In this document: positions 53,774-63,179 of the stretch, piece after piece
Position numbering within the stretch: the stretch's first letter is position 1
Layout of the letters: every line of letters begins with the position of its first letter
DNA from: DATEDA01 sp963754305
GTDB taxonomy: Bacteria > Pseudomonadota > Gammaproteobacteria > Burkholderiales > SG8-39
Length of the DNA stretch: 64,000 bases
Assembly: GCA_963754305.1 (NCBI GenBank)
Contig: CAVWFR010000011.1
Location: 124,001-188,000, forward strand
Direction of reading: 5' to 3'
Notes under the pieces: generated by a model
Seen by the model: only the letters and a program-made list of their open reading frames with translations
What the model was told of the DNA's origin: nothing
Database searches by the model: none
Program-made: the position numbers and the translations under genes

Positions 53774-54583
53774 ATGCGGATCGGCATCATCGGCGGCGGC
53801 ATCATCGCGCGCCTCGTCCTCGAGCATCGCGCCGAGCTGGGCGAGGTCGAGGTCGCCGGCATCCTCGGACGGAACGAGGCCTCGCGAGGCAGACCGCTCG
53901 CGGAGGCGTTCGGCGTCCCGTTCGTCACCGAGCTCGACGCGCTCATCGCGCTCGCGCCCGACGCGGTGGTCGAGGCCGCGTCGCACGACGCCGTGCGGCA
54001 ATACGCGCCGCCGCTCCTCGCGGCGGGCATCCCGGTCATTGTGCTCTCGGGCGGCGCGCTCGCAGACGACGCGCTGCGCGGCCGGCTCGAGCGGTTGGCG
54101 GACGACAGGCGGGCGCTGCTCTACGTCCCCTCGGGGGGCATCGGCGGGCTGGACGCACTCAAGGCCGCGTGCGCGGCGGGCGTCGACGAGGTGGAGATCG
54201 CGGTGACCAAGCCGCCGGCGGCATGGAAGGGCATCGGGTACGTCGAGCGCCTGGGCGTCGATCTAGGCCGCCTCGCGGGTGCGACGACGCTCTTCGACGG
54301 CGCGGCGCGCGAAGGCGTGCCGCTCTTCCCCGCGAACGTCAACATCGCCGCGGTGCTCGCGCTCGCCGGCATCGGCTTCGACCGCACGCGGCTGAAGGTG
54401 GTCGCCGATCCCGCGCTGAAATTCAACACCCACTCCATCACCGTGCGCGGGAAGACCGGCACCATCAGCGTCAAGTTCGAATCGGTGCCCTCGCCCGACA
54501 ATCCGAAGACCGCTTTGCTGGCGTGCTACAGCGCCCTCGCGGCGATCAAGGCGTTCGGCGCTTCGGTGCGGTACGGGACGTGA
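53774..54583 (+). CDS. Aspartate dehydrogenase-like NAD(P) enzyme
   Basis: The 269-aa protein has an N-terminal Rossmann domain (RIGIIGGGIIA; GxGxxA-type loop) and a C-terminal DUF108 domain. The latter is recognised by FPANVNIAAVLALAGIGFDRTRLKVVADP and the NTHSITVRGKTG stretch with the catalytic His. These mark L-aspartate dehydrogenase, which forms iminoaspartate from aspartate and can start NAD synthesis. No nadA or nadC is adjacent. Between two receptor genes it more likely degrades an imported amino-dicarboxylate. Start ATG 53774. Confidence 0.87.
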   Translation: MRIGIIGGGIIARLVLEHRAELGEVEVAGILGRNEASRGRPLAEAFGVPFVTELDALIALAPDAVVEAASHDAVRQYAPPLLAAGIPVIVLSGGALADDALRGRLERLADDRRALLYVPSGGIGGLDALKAACAAGVDEVEIAVTKPPAAWKGIGYVERLGVDLGRLAGATTLFDGAAREGVPLFPANVNIAAVLALAGIGFDRTRLKVVADPALKFNTHSITVRGKTGTISVKFESVPSPDNPKTALLACYSALAAIKAFGASVRYGT

Positions 54584-54623
54584 CTGCCGCTCTCGCCTGA
54601 CACGGGGAGGCGCAGCGCACGCG

Positions 54624-55613
54624 TCACTGCCGGATGCCGAGCGAGCTCACCAGCTTCTCGTAGAGCTCGAACTGCTCGCGCACGAATCTCTCGGTGTCGG
54701 CCGGCGACCGGATCGCCGCGATGCCGCCGAGCCGCGCGTTTCCAGTCTGCCAGTCGGCGTCGGTTGCGAGCCGGCCGAAGACATCGACCCACCGGTCCAC
54801 CACTTCCTTCGGCAGCCCGGGCGGCCCCATGAGCGCCGTCCAGCCGACGATCTTCTCCATATCAGGGTAGCCGGCCTCGCGCGCGCTCGGCACCTCCGGC
54901 AGCTCGGCGAGGCGCGTCGGCGTGACGAACAGCGCGCGCACGGCCCCCGAGCGGACGTGCGGGATGACGGTGGGCGCGTTGTTGCAGGCGAACTGCACCT
55001 GCCCGCCGAGCACCGCGGTGGTCACCTCGCCCCCACCCTTGTAGTGGATGCCCATCGCGTGGTCCTTCGTCAACCCGGCGATCGTCATCAGGTACTGCGC
55101 GGCCATGTTCTGGCTCGTGCCCACCCCGGCGGTCGAGAAGTTGAGCTTGCCGGGGGTGGCGCGGATGGCCTCGATCAGATCGGCTGCGGTGCGGTACGGC
55201 GCATCGCTCTTGACGAAGCAGATGTACGGGTTCAGCTCGATCAGCGACAGCATCGTCCAGTCGTCCCACCGGTACGGCACCTTTGAGTCGAGAGCGGGGA
55301 CGATGGCGTGCGTCGCGATGCGCGCGACGAGCAGCGTGTAGCCGTCGGGCGGCGCATTCCGCACCGCCATGGCGCCGATCACGCCGGAGGCGCCGACCCT
55401 GTTCACCGGTACGATCGGCTGGTTGTTGAGATACTTCGACGCGTGCTGGCCGACATTGCGGCCCGAGAGATCCGAATCGCCACCGGCGGCGAACGGGATG
55501 ATGAAGGTGATGGGCTTGGATGGGTAGGCCTGGCCGAAGGCCTGCGCCGACACAAGTGTGGAAGCTGCGGCGAAAACCGCGGCGAGCGCTGCGGCAAACG
55601 CAAAACGGTTCAT
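54624..55613 (-). CDS. Bug-family receptor (6)
   Basis: The 329-aa protein has a GGGAGGAGG ribosome site before ATG 55613 and a signal peptide (about 1-28, LAAVFAAASTLVSAQAFGQA). It continues YPSKPITFIIPFAAGGDSDLSGR, NRVGASGVIGAMAVRNAPPDGY and GIHYKGGGEVTTAVLGGQV. No permease gene is adjacent. It is divergent from a TauD-type dioxygenase across a 56-base gap, and convergent with the aspartate-dehydrogenase-like gene. An orphan receptor. Confidence 0.92.
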   Translation of the reverse strand: MNRFAFAAALAAVFAAASTLVSAQAFGQAYPSKPITFIIPFAAGGDSDLSGRNVGQHASKYLNNQPIVPVNRVGASGVIGAMAVRNAPPDGYTLLVARIATHAIVPALDSKVPYRWDDWTMLSLIELNPYICFVKSDAPYRTAADLIEAIRATPGKLNFSTAGVGTSQNMAAQYLMTIAGLTKDHAMGIHYKGGGEVTTAVLGGQVQFACNNAPTVIPHVRSGAVRALFVTPTRLAELPEVPSAREAGYPDMEKIVGWTALMGPPGLPKEVVDRWVDVFGRLATDADWQTGNARLGGIAAIRSPADTERFVREQFELYEKLVSSLGIRQ

Positions 55614-55669
55614 GCTGCCCCTCCTCCCGGGAACGCGGCCCAGTCTACCGGAGAGCGTCGCGGTTCGAT

Positions 55670-56746
55670 ATGCTCGCGCCGATGACGAGCACACCGATGC
55701 CGCCCCGGCCCGTGACCGGGCCGTCCGTCTGGTACGGCCGCGATCTCGCGCGGCGCGAGCACGAGTGGATCTACCGTCTCTCCGCCGCCGAGCTGACGGA
55801 GATCGACGCCGCGGTGCACACCTTTAAGTCTTCGGGCCGGCCGCTGGCGGGGATCGCTCCGGAATTCTTTCCGCTGCCGTCGTTCGGCCCGGCGCTCGAG
55901 CAACTCGCCGCCGAGTTGCTCGAGCGGCGTGGCTTCTTCATGCTGCGCGGATTTCCGGTCGACGACTATGCGCGCGACGAGCAGGCGATTGCATACATGG
56001 GGATCGGCTCGTACTTCGGCCGACCGCGCTCGCAGAACGCGAAGGGCCACCTGCTCGGGCACGTGAAGGACCTCGGCCTCGACATCACCGACCCAAACGT
56101 CCGCTACTACCAGACCAATCGCCGGCTCGAGTACCACACCGATTCGATCGACGTCGTCGGGCTGCTCTGCTTGAAGACCGCGCGCACCGGCGGCGAGAGC
56201 TTCATCGCCTCCTCGAGCACGATCTACAACGAGATTCACGACCGCCGGCCCGATCTGCTTCCGGCGCTCTTCGAGCCGTTCGCGACCGACCGCCGCGGCG
56301 AGGTGCCGGAGGGGATGAAGGCCTGGTTCGACATCCCGGTGTTTCACTGGCACGCGGAACGGCTCACGTGCATCTACGTGCGCCAGTACATCGAGTCCGC
56401 GCAGCGGCATTTCCCGGCAGCGAAGCGGCTGACCGATGCGCAGGTCGCGGCGATGGACCTGCTGGACGAGATCGCGAACGATCCCGCGGTCCATCTCGCA
56501 ATGGCGTTCCGGCCCGGCGACATGCAGTTCCTGCACAACCACCAGATCCTGCATTCGCGGAACGACTTCGAGAACTGGCCCGAGCCCGAGCGGCACCGGC
56601 ACCTGCTGCGCCTGTGGGTCGCGCCGGTCGCCGCACGACCGCTGCCGGAGGTGTTCGCGCCGCGCTACGGCAGCGTCGTGCCCGGCGAGCGCGGCGGCAT
56701 CGTGGTGCCGGGTACCACGCTGAGGGTGCCGCTCGAGGCCGAGTAG
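55670..56746 (+). CDS. TauD/TfdA-family Fe(II)/2-oxoglutarate dioxygenase (1)
   Basis: The protein has 358 aa from ATG 55670 (ATG 55682 is also possible). The Fe(II) facial triad is complete: His156 and Asp158 in EYHTDSIDV and His295 in ILHSRNDFENW. Arg310 or so in HRHLLRLWV anchors 2-oxoglutarate. The protein is longer than TauD and resembles the TauD/TfdA-like clade found beside Bug receptors. It probably hydroxylates a sulfonate, ether or carboxylate side chain. Ends 107 bases before a convergent MFS gene. Confidence 0.9.
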   Translation: MLAPMTSTPMPPRPVTGPSVWYGRDLARREHEWIYRLSAAELTEIDAAVHTFKSSGRPLAGIAPEFFPLPSFGPALEQLAAELLERRGFFMLRGFPVDDYARDEQAIAYMGIGSYFGRPRSQNAKGHLLGHVKDLGLDITDPNVRYYQTNRRLEYHTDSIDVVGLLCLKTARTGGESFIASSSTIYNEIHDRRPDLLPALFEPFATDRRGEVPEGMKAWFDIPVFHWHAERLTCIYVRQYIESAQRHFPAAKRLTDAQVAAMDLLDEIANDPAVHLAMAFRPGDMQFLHNHQILHSRNDFENWPEPERHRHLLRLWVAPVAARPLPEVFAPRYGSVVPGERGGIVVPGTTLRVPLEAE

Positions 56747-56853
56747 TGGCGCCTGCGGGCGCAATACGAGCGCGTCCGATCTCGTCGATATCCGCGGCAC
56801 GAAAACCTCTGTGACCCGCTGCCCTTCGCGCGCGTTACGCCGCAGCACTCGCC

Positions 56854-58071
56854 CTAACGACGCGGTTTCCCTTCTCGCCCCGACGCGGTCGCGCCGAGCA
56901 GCAGGAAGCCCGACACCGCGGCGAGTAGCCCGGCCACCGTGTACGCACCCGCGTACTCGCCCCTTGCTGCGATTTCGATCGCGAACGCAGTAGGCATCAC
57001 CAGCACGCCGGTAAACATGATCCCGGCACCGAGCCCGGTCGCTTCGGTGCGCCGCGCCCCCCCGATCCGTGCCCACTCGGCGTATGCGATACCCGTGAAG
57101 CCGCTCGCGGTCGCGCCCGCGACCGCACACACGACGAGCACCAGCGGCTGGGACCAGTCCGGCGCGAAGCGTCCGGCGAGGATGGCAGCCCCGCACATGA
57201 TCATGCCCTGCGCGGCGAGGAGCACGCGTGCCGGGACGAGCCGGTCAGCGAGCCACCCCCAGATCGGCCGGCTCACGACGCCGGCCACCTGGTACACGGC
57301 CAGCGCCTGCCCCGCGGCAACGAGGTCGAACCCCGCCCGGCTGGTGAGGTGCACGGTCATGAACGAGATGAAGCAGAGCTGCAGCCCCGAGTATACGAAG
57401 CTCGCGAACGCGAGCCGGCGCATGGGCGCACTTTCGGCGAGGAGCGCGAGCGGCGCGGCGATGCGCCGGTGCAGGATCGCCCGGCCGGGATCCCGCTCGC
57501 TGTCCCAGCGTTCCCGCGGGATCTGGATGAGCACGAGCAGGACGAACACCGGCACCGCCTGCCAGAGGAGCGCTTCGCGCCAGCCGACCGCGAGCGTGAG
57601 CGGCACCATGGCAAGGCCCGCCAGAACCCCGCCCAGCGGCACGCCGATCTGGCGCAGCGACAGCACCAGGTTCATCATGCCCGGCGGCGTGCGCGGCACG
57701 AGCAGGTGCGCGGCGGCGGGCGCGGTCGCCCCGTACGCCAGCCCGAGCAGGGCCGCGCCGAGGGCGATCGACGCCACGCTGCCCGCGGCGGCGGCGAGCA
57801 GCATGGCGAGGGTCGCGAGCAGTACGAGCTGACTCACGCGTACCGCGCCGTAGCGCGCGATGAAGGCCGGGGAGAGGAGCGCCGAGACGATGCCGACGCC
57901 GTAGACGGTCGAGATGAAGACGCCGACCAGCGCGCCGGGCACGCCGAGATCCCGGGCGACGGCCGGCGCGACCGCCGGGAGCGAGTACGCCGCCATCGTC
58001 GCCAGCGTCTGCGTGGCGAGCATCGCGAGCAGCGGCCAGACGGGGAACCGCCTCGGCGACCCGCCCTTCAT
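56854..58071 (-). CDS. Major facilitator superfamily transporter
   Basis: The 405-aa protein has 12 predicted membrane segments. The N-terminal half has a conserved GVFISTVYGVGIVSALLSP helix and the cytoplasmic loop RYGAVRVSQ. The second half includes GVVSRPIWGWLADRLVP, the typical MFS loop motif. It begins 12 bases after the second dioxygenase gene and probably imports or exports the same small acid. No substrate can be assigned. Confidence 0.9.
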   Translation of the reverse strand: MKGGSPRRFPVWPLLAMLATQTLATMAAYSLPAVAPAVARDLGVPGALVGVFISTVYGVGIVSALLSPAFIARYGAVRVSQLVLLATLAMLLAAAAGSVASIALGAALLGLAYGATAPAAAHLLVPRTPPGMMNLVLSLRQIGVPLGGVLAGLAMVPLTLAVGWREALLWQAVPVFVLLVLIQIPRERWDSERDPGRAILHRRIAAPLALLAESAPMRRLAFASFVYSGLQLCFISFMTVHLTSRAGFDLVAAGQALAVYQVAGVVSRPIWGWLADRLVPARVLLAAQGMIMCGAAILAGRFAPDWSQPLVLVVCAVAGATASGFTGIAYAEWARIGGARRTEATGLGAGIMFTGVLVMPTAFAIEIAARGEYAGAYTVAGLLAAVSGFLLLGATASGREGKPRR

Positions 58072-58083
58072 GGTGCGCCGGCC

Positions 58084-58992
58084 TCAGGTTGCGCCGGCGG
58101 CGGCGCGCTTCTCCGTCAGCTCGCAGGTATTGCCGATGTCCGACACCGTCGCCCGGTGCATGTCGCGCTTCCAGCGCCGCTCGTCGTAGTCGGTGCCGCG
58201 ATGCATCGTGCAGCGGTTGTCCCACATGACGAGGTCGTGCAGGCGCCAGCGATGCGTGTAGACGAACTGGGCTTGCGTCGCGTGCGCCATCAGCTCGTCG
58301 AGCAGCCGCGTGGATTCGTCCTCGGGGAGGCCGATCACGCGTACGGCGTGCGACGCGGTGTACAGCGCGCGCCGGGCGGTTTCCGGAATCGTGCGCACCA
58401 GCACCTGCTGCGCGGGCGGCAGCGCGGCGCGCTCGCGCTCCGAGTAGTCGGTGAACCCGAGCTTGGCGCGCGAATGGAAGATCGAATGCTCGACCTTCAG
58501 GCCGTCGATGCGACGCCGGGTCGCCTCCGGCAGCGCGTCCCACGCGGCGCGCATGTCGGCGAACTGCGTGTGGCCGCCGATCGGCGCGACGCTCCGCGCG
58601 TAGAGGAGCGACGCGCGGGCGGGCACGTGGCGGAAGATGCTGTCGGTGTGCCACAGGCGGTTGGCGAGCCCCGAGAGGCGCTTGCGGCTGTCCGCCGGCA
58701 GGATGCGGTCGTCCTCGTCCAGGTTCGAGACGTCGGAGACGCGATCGTCGATGCGGTCCTTCTTGACCGAGTCCGCGTAGGAGTTGATGTTCGGCTCCAT
58801 CGGACCGAACACCTGCGCGAACGCGACGTGCTGGTCGGAAGTCAGCTCCTGCGCCGGGAAGACAAGCACGGCGTACTTCCAGAACGCCGCCTTGATCGCA
58901 TCGCGGTCTTCGGGCGCGAGCGGCTGCGCGAGATCGACGTCGCCGATCTCGGCCGCGAAGTCCGGCGTCACCGGGAAAATGCTGATGGCCAT
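58084..58992 (-). CDS. TauD/TfdA-family Fe(II)/2-oxoglutarate dioxygenase (2)
   Basis: The protein has 302 aa from ATG 58992 with GAGG upstream. It has the full triad: His115 and Asp117 in LWHTDSIF and His264 in CTMHRGTDY, with RRWKRDMHR behind it for 2-oxoglutarate. The length, the EIGDVDLAQPL start and the LAPEDRDAIKAAFWKYAVLVF segment match 2,4-D dioxygenase (TfdA) and relatives that cleave ether or sulfonate bonds. It sits between a Bug receptor and an MFS transporter in one minus-strand operon. It is clearly different from the dioxygenase at 55670. Confidence 0.91.
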   Translation of the reverse strand: MAISIFPVTPDFAAEIGDVDLAQPLAPEDRDAIKAAFWKYAVLVFPAQELTSDQHVAFAQVFGPMEPNINSYADSVKKDRIDDRVSDVSNLDEDDRILPADSRKRLSGLANRLWHTDSIFRHVPARASLLYARSVAPIGGHTQFADMRAAWDALPEATRRRIDGLKVEHSIFHSRAKLGFTDYSERERAALPPAQQVLVRTIPETARRALYTASHAVRVIGLPEDESTRLLDELMAHATQAQFVYTHRWRLHDLVMWDNRCTMHRGTDYDERRWKRDMHRATVSDIGNTCELTEKRAAAGAT

Positions 58993-59014
58993 GCGGCGCT
59001 CCTCGATTACCGGG

Positions 59015-59986
59015 CTACTCGGCGGTGATGCCGACCTGCTTGACCACGCGCGACCATTTCTCCAGGTCCTTGCGGATGTAGGCGGCGAATTCGTCGGCAC
59101 TGCCGCTCACCGCCTCGGCCCCGCGCGACTGCATCCACTCCCGCATTGCCGGATCCTTCATGATCGCAACCAGCTCCCGGTTCAGGAAGGCGACGACGTC
59201 GGCCGGCGTACCGGCAGGGGCGAGGATGCCGAACCAGTTGTAGGTCTCGTATCCGGCCACACCCAGCTCGGCGAGCGTGGGCACGTCCGGCAGCTGCGCC
59301 CACCGGCTGTTACCCGTCACCGCGAGCGCGCGCAGTTTCTCGGTCTTGATGTGGGGGAGGGCCGTGTCGTTGAACATGAACTGGATCTGGCCGGCGAGGA
59401 GATCGGTGAGCGCCGGACCGGTGCCCTTGTAGGGGATGTGGGTGACCTGTATGCCGGCCGAGCTCTTCAGCAGCTCGCCCGCCAGGTGGCTGAGGCCGCC
59501 CGTGCCCGTCGAGCCGAAGTTCAGCTGGTCGGGCCGGGCCCTGGCATAGGCGATCAGCTCGGCCACGCTCTTTACCGGCAGGGAAGGATGCACGACGAGA
59601 ATGGTCTGGCTCTCCGCGACCAGCGCGATCGGCGCCAGGTCCTTGATCGGATCGAACGCGAGCTTCTTGTAGATCAGCGTGTTGATGCCGACCGTCGCGT
59701 TGTTGCCGATGTACAGCGTGTACCCGTCGGCGGGTGACTTCGCCGCCCTGGCGGCGCCGATGTTGCCGCCACCCCCGCCGACGTTCTCGATGACGACCGG
59801 CTGCTTGACGCGCTCGGAGAGGGATTTCCCCACCTGCCTCGCCACCGCGTCGGTGAGGCCGCCGGGCGGATACGGCACGATGATGTGGATGGGCTTCTCG
59901 GGGTAGGCGGCGCTCGCGCTAGCGGCGGCGAGCGCGAGCAGGTACCAGGCGATCGCCGTCTTCAGGAATGAACGAGCGTGTTTCAT
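59015..59986 (-). CDS. Bug-family receptor (7)
   Basis: The 323-aa protein has a GGGAGG site before ATG 59986 and a signal peptide (about 1-26, AIAWYLLALAAASASA). The Bug motifs are YPEKPIHIIVPYPPGGLTDAVAR, ENVGGGGGNIGAARAAK and HIPYKGTGPALTDLLAGQ. It opens a three-gene minus-strand operon with a TfdA-like dioxygenase and an MFS transporter. The receptor may recognise the dioxygenase substrate. It diverges from the GMC oxidoreductase gene. Confidence 0.93.
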   Translation of the reverse strand: MKHARSFLKTAIAWYLLALAAASASAAYPEKPIHIIVPYPPGGLTDAVARQVGKSLSERVKQPVVIENVGGGGGNIGAARAAKSPADGYTLYIGNNATVGINTLIYKKLAFDPIKDLAPIALVAESQTILVVHPSLPVKSVAELIAYARARPDQLNFGSTGTGGLSHLAGELLKSSAGIQVTHIPYKGTGPALTDLLAGQIQFMFNDTALPHIKTEKLRALAVTGNSRWAQLPDVPTLAELGVAGYETYNWFGILAPAGTPADVVAFLNRELVAIMKDPAMREWMQSRGAEAVSGSADEFAAYIRKDLEKWSRVVKQVGITAE

Positions 59987-60206
59987 AGGGCCTCCCGTCC
60001 GGGTGCGGCCACATGGCGGGCCGCGCGGGAGCACGATGCCAACGGACCACATGGCGCATGCTGCCCGGGCCGGACACGGCGGGTCAAGTGGGCGCGTTCG
60101 TCACGGTGCCGCCGCCTTTCAGCTTGTCCAGCAATCGACCGGCTTCACCTGATCAGACTCCCTCGCCGGGCTGCGCTACCCTGCCCGCCTTGGACGAGGA
60201 GGCTGG
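59987..60206. other. Divergent intergenic region, no gene seen (220 bases)
   Basis: This separates the Bug receptor (minus) from the GMC oxidoreductase (plus). No convincing -35/-10 pair, operator repeat or RNA gene is visible. A GAGGAGG ribosome site sits at about 60197-60203, just before ATG 60207. Confidence 0.5.
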
Positions 60207-61835
60207 ATGGCCGCAACGCTCGGCACCTGGGACTACGTCATCGTCGGCGGCGGCACCGCGGGCTGCGTGCTCGCGAACCGCCTCTCCGCCGATCCCGCCG
60301 TCAGCGTGCTGCTGCTCGAAGCGGGCGGCAAGGACGACTGGATCTGGATCCACATCCCGGTCGGCTATCTGTACTGCATCGGCAATCCGCGCACCGACTG
60401 GTGCTATCGCACCGAGCCGGACCCGGGCCTGAACGGCCGCTCGATCCTCTACGCGCGTGGCAAGGTGCTCGGCGGCTGCTCGTCGATCAACGCGATGCTC
60501 TATCTCCGCGGCCAGCGGCGCGACTACGACGAGTGGGCGCGGTTCACCGGCGACAGCGGGTGGTCGTGGGAGAGCGTGCTGCCGCTGTTCAAGCGCTCCG
60601 AGGATCACCACGGCGGCGCGAGCGACGTGCATTCGGCGGGCGGCGAGTGGCGCGTGGAAAAGCAGCGGCTGTCGTGGGAAATCCTGGACGCGTTCCGCGA
60701 GGCGATGGCGCAGGCCGGCATTCCGAAAGTCGACGATTTCAACGGCGGCGACAACGAGGGCGCGGCGTTCTTCGAGGTGAATCAGCGCCGCGGCGTGCGC
60801 TGGAGCGCGACGAAGGGGTTCCTGCGGCCGGCGATGAACCGCCCCAACCTGACGGTGATGACCGATGTAATGGTGAATCGCATCCGGCTCGAGGATCGGC
60901 GCGCGACCGGCGTCGAGCTGTCGCGGGGCGGCGAGCGGGTGATGGCCGAAACGCGGATCGAAACCATCCTCGCCGCTGGCACGATCGGCTCGCCGCAGAT
61001 CCTTCAGCTCTCGGGCATCGGGCCGGCCGCGCTGCTCCAGGAACACGGCATCCCGGTGGCGCACGATCTCCGCGGCGTCGGCGAAAACCTGCAGGACCAT
61101 CTGCAGCTCCGCATGGCGTTCAAGGTGAAGAACGCCCTGACCATGAACCAGCGTGCCGGCAGCCTATGGGGCAAGGCGGCGATGGGGCTCGAGTACGCGC
61201 TCCGCCGCACCGGCCCGCTCACGATGGCGCCGAGCCAGCTCGGCGGCTTCGCGAAGAGCGACCCGTCGCAGCCCACCGCAAACGTGGAGTACCACGTCCA
61301 GCCGCTGTCGCTCGACAAGTTCGGCGATCCGCTGCATCCTTTTCCGGCGATCACCGCTTCGGTGTGCAATCTGCGTCCGGCGAGCCGTGGCTACGTCCGC
61401 ATCAAAAGCGCCGATCCGCTCGCGCATCCGGCGATCAACCCGCGGTACCTGTCGACGCCGGACGACCGCAGGATCGCCGCCGACGCGTTGCGGCTGACGC
61501 GGAAGATCGCGTCGCAGCCCGCGCTCGCGCGCTACGAGCCGCAGGAGTTCAAGCCGGGGACGGAATTCCGGACGGACGACGAGCTGGCGAGGGCGGCCGG
61601 CGACGTCGGCACGACGATCTTCCATCCGGTCGGCACCTGTAGGATGAGCCCGCCCGCCGACCCCGCGGCGGTAGTGGATTCGCGGCTGCGGGTCCACGGC
61701 ATCGGCGCCTTGCGCGTCGTGGATGCCTCGATCATGCCGACGATCACTTCCGGCAACACCAATTCGCCGACGGTGATGATCGCGGAGCGGGGGGCGGAGA
61801 TGGTGACTAGAGACCGGCGCAGAGAAAGTGCCTAG
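60207..61835 (+). CDS. GMC-family FAD oxidoreductase (choline dehydrogenase-like)
   Basis: The 542-aa protein begins with the FAD ADP-binding loop DYVIVGGGTAGCVLANRLS and LLLEAGG. GMC signature 1 is GKVLGGCSSINAMLYLRG and signature 2 is GTIGSPQILQLSGIGP. The catalytic His is His473 in IFHPVGTCRM and the second residue is Asn in TSGNTNSPT (about residue 517), as in alcohol dehydrogenases of the family. It oxidises a primary alcohol to an aldehyde or acid. No partner is adjacent; a TRAP transporter ends 45 bases downstream in the opposite direction. Confidence 0.92.
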   Translation: MAATLGTWDYVIVGGGTAGCVLANRLSADPAVSVLLLEAGGKDDWIWIHIPVGYLYCIGNPRTDWCYRTEPDPGLNGRSILYARGKVLGGCSSINAMLYLRGQRRDYDEWARFTGDSGWSWESVLPLFKRSEDHHGGASDVHSAGGEWRVEKQRLSWEILDAFREAMAQAGIPKVDDFNGGDNEGAAFFEVNQRRGVRWSATKGFLRPAMNRPNLTVMTDVMVNRIRLEDRRATGVELSRGGERVMAETRIETILAAGTIGSPQILQLSGIGPAALLQEHGIPVAHDLRGVGENLQDHLQLRMAFKVKNALTMNQRAGSLWGKAAMGLEYALRRTGPLTMAPSQLGGFAKSDPSQPTANVEYHVQPLSLDKFGDPLHPFPAITASVCNLRPASRGYVRIKSADPLAHPAINPRYLSTPDDRRIAADALRLTRKIASQPALARYEPQEFKPGTEFRTDDELARAAGDVGTTIFHPVGTCRMSPPADPAAVVDSRLRVHGIGALRVVDASIMPTITSGNTNSPTVMIAERGAEMVTRDRRRESA

Positions 61836-61880
61836 GCGAGCATCCCGGCGCGAATGTCTACGCGCCGGGGAGATAGCGCG

Positions 61881-63179
61881 TCACTTCATCAAGCTGGGCA
61901 GCCACAGCGAGATCGCCGGGAACGCGATCAGGATCGCGAGCCGGACCACATCGGCGACGATAAACGGCGTTACGCCGCGGAACACGGTGCCCGTGCCGAC
62001 CTCCGGGAGCAGCGTCTTCAACACGAAGAGATTCATGCCCACCGGCGGGCTGATGAGCCCGATCTCGACCACCACCACGATCAGGATGCCGAACCAGATC
62101 GGGTCGAATCCGAGGTGCATTACCACCGGAAAGAACACCGGGATGGTCAGGAGGATCATCGACAGCTCCTCCATCGCGGTGCCGAGGATCACGTAGATCG
62201 CACAGATCGCGGCGACCACCAGCACCGGATGCACGTTGAAGCGGTCGACGAAGCTCTTCAGGTCGTTCGGCATCGTCGTGATGTTGACGAACTCGGCGAA
62301 CATCAGTGCCCCGATCAGGATCATGAACAGCATCGCGGTGGTGCGCGCGCTTTCCACGAGACAGCCGTAGAACGCCCGCCACGAGAGCGCCCGCCGCCAG
62401 AGCGCGAACGCCATTGCGCCGAACGCACCCATCCCGGCGCCCTCGGTGGCAGTGAAGGCGCCGCCGTAGATGCCGCCCATCACGAACAGGAAGAGGGCCG
62501 CGACCGCCCAGATATCGCGGAGCGCGAGCCAGCGCTCGCGCCAGGTGATCCGCTCGCCGGGCGGACCGGCCTTCGGATCGCGCCAGGTCACGTACGCGAC
62601 CGCCACGCAAAGCAGCGCCGCCGCGAGGATGCCGGGGAGGACGCCGGCGGCGAACAGCTTGCCGATGTTGGTCTCGGTGAAGACGCCGTAGATGACCATG
62701 ATCGTGGACGGCGGGATGAGGATCCCCAGCGTGCCGCCGGCGGCGATCGAGCCGGTCGACAGCGCGTCCGAGTACCCGAACCGCTTCATCGAGGGATAGG
62801 CGACCTTCGCCATCGTCGCGGCGGTGGCGATCGACGAGCCGCAGATCGCACCGAAGCCCGCGCACGCGAGAATGGTCGCCATCGCGAGGCCTCCGCGCAG
62901 GTGGCCGATGAATGCATAAGCGGCGCGGAACAGCTCCTGCGACATGCCCGCGCGCGTCGTGAAACTGCCCATGAGGATGAAGAGCGGCACCACCGACAGC
63001 GTGTAGTTGCGGCCGGTCTCGTAGATCTTGGTCTGGGCGCTGGCGAACGCCACCGTCCAGTTCCAGTCGCGCATGTACGCGTAGCCGACGACGCCGACGA
63101 TGGCCATCGCGAGCGCGATCGGCACGCGCACGAAGGCGATCAGCATCATCGCGGCGAGACCGATCAGCCCTTCGATCAT
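61881..63179 (-). CDS. dctM: TRAP transporter large permease DctM (second system)
   Basis: The 432-aa membrane protein has the DctM landmarks GSSIATAATMAKVAYPSMKRFG, GTLGILIPPSTIMVIYG, GAFTATEGAGMGAFG and the C-terminal SPPVGMNLFVLKTL. The start ATG 63179 overlaps the dctQ stop (ATGA). It is the transmembrane core of a complete DctPQM system distinct from that at 16672-20918, with intact subunits as far as visible. Confidence 0.95.
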   Translation of the reverse strand: MIEGLIGLAAMMLIAFVRVPIALAMAIVGVVGYAYMRDWNWTVAFASAQTKIYETGRNYTLSVVPLFILMGSFTTRAGMSQELFRAAYAFIGHLRGGLAMATILACAGFGAICGSSIATAATMAKVAYPSMKRFGYSDALSTGSIAAGGTLGILIPPSTIMVIYGVFTETNIGKLFAAGVLPGILAAALLCVAVAYVTWRDPKAGPPGERITWRERWLALRDIWAVAALFLFVMGGIYGGAFTATEGAGMGAFGAMAFALWRRALSWRAFYGCLVESARTTAMLFMILIGALMFAEFVNITTMPNDLKSFVDRFNVHPVLVVAAICAIYVILGTAMEELSMILLTIPVFFPVVMHLGFDPIWFGILIVVVVEIGLISPPVGMNLFVLKTLLPEVGTGTVFRGVTPFIVADVVRLAILIAFPAISLWLPSLMK

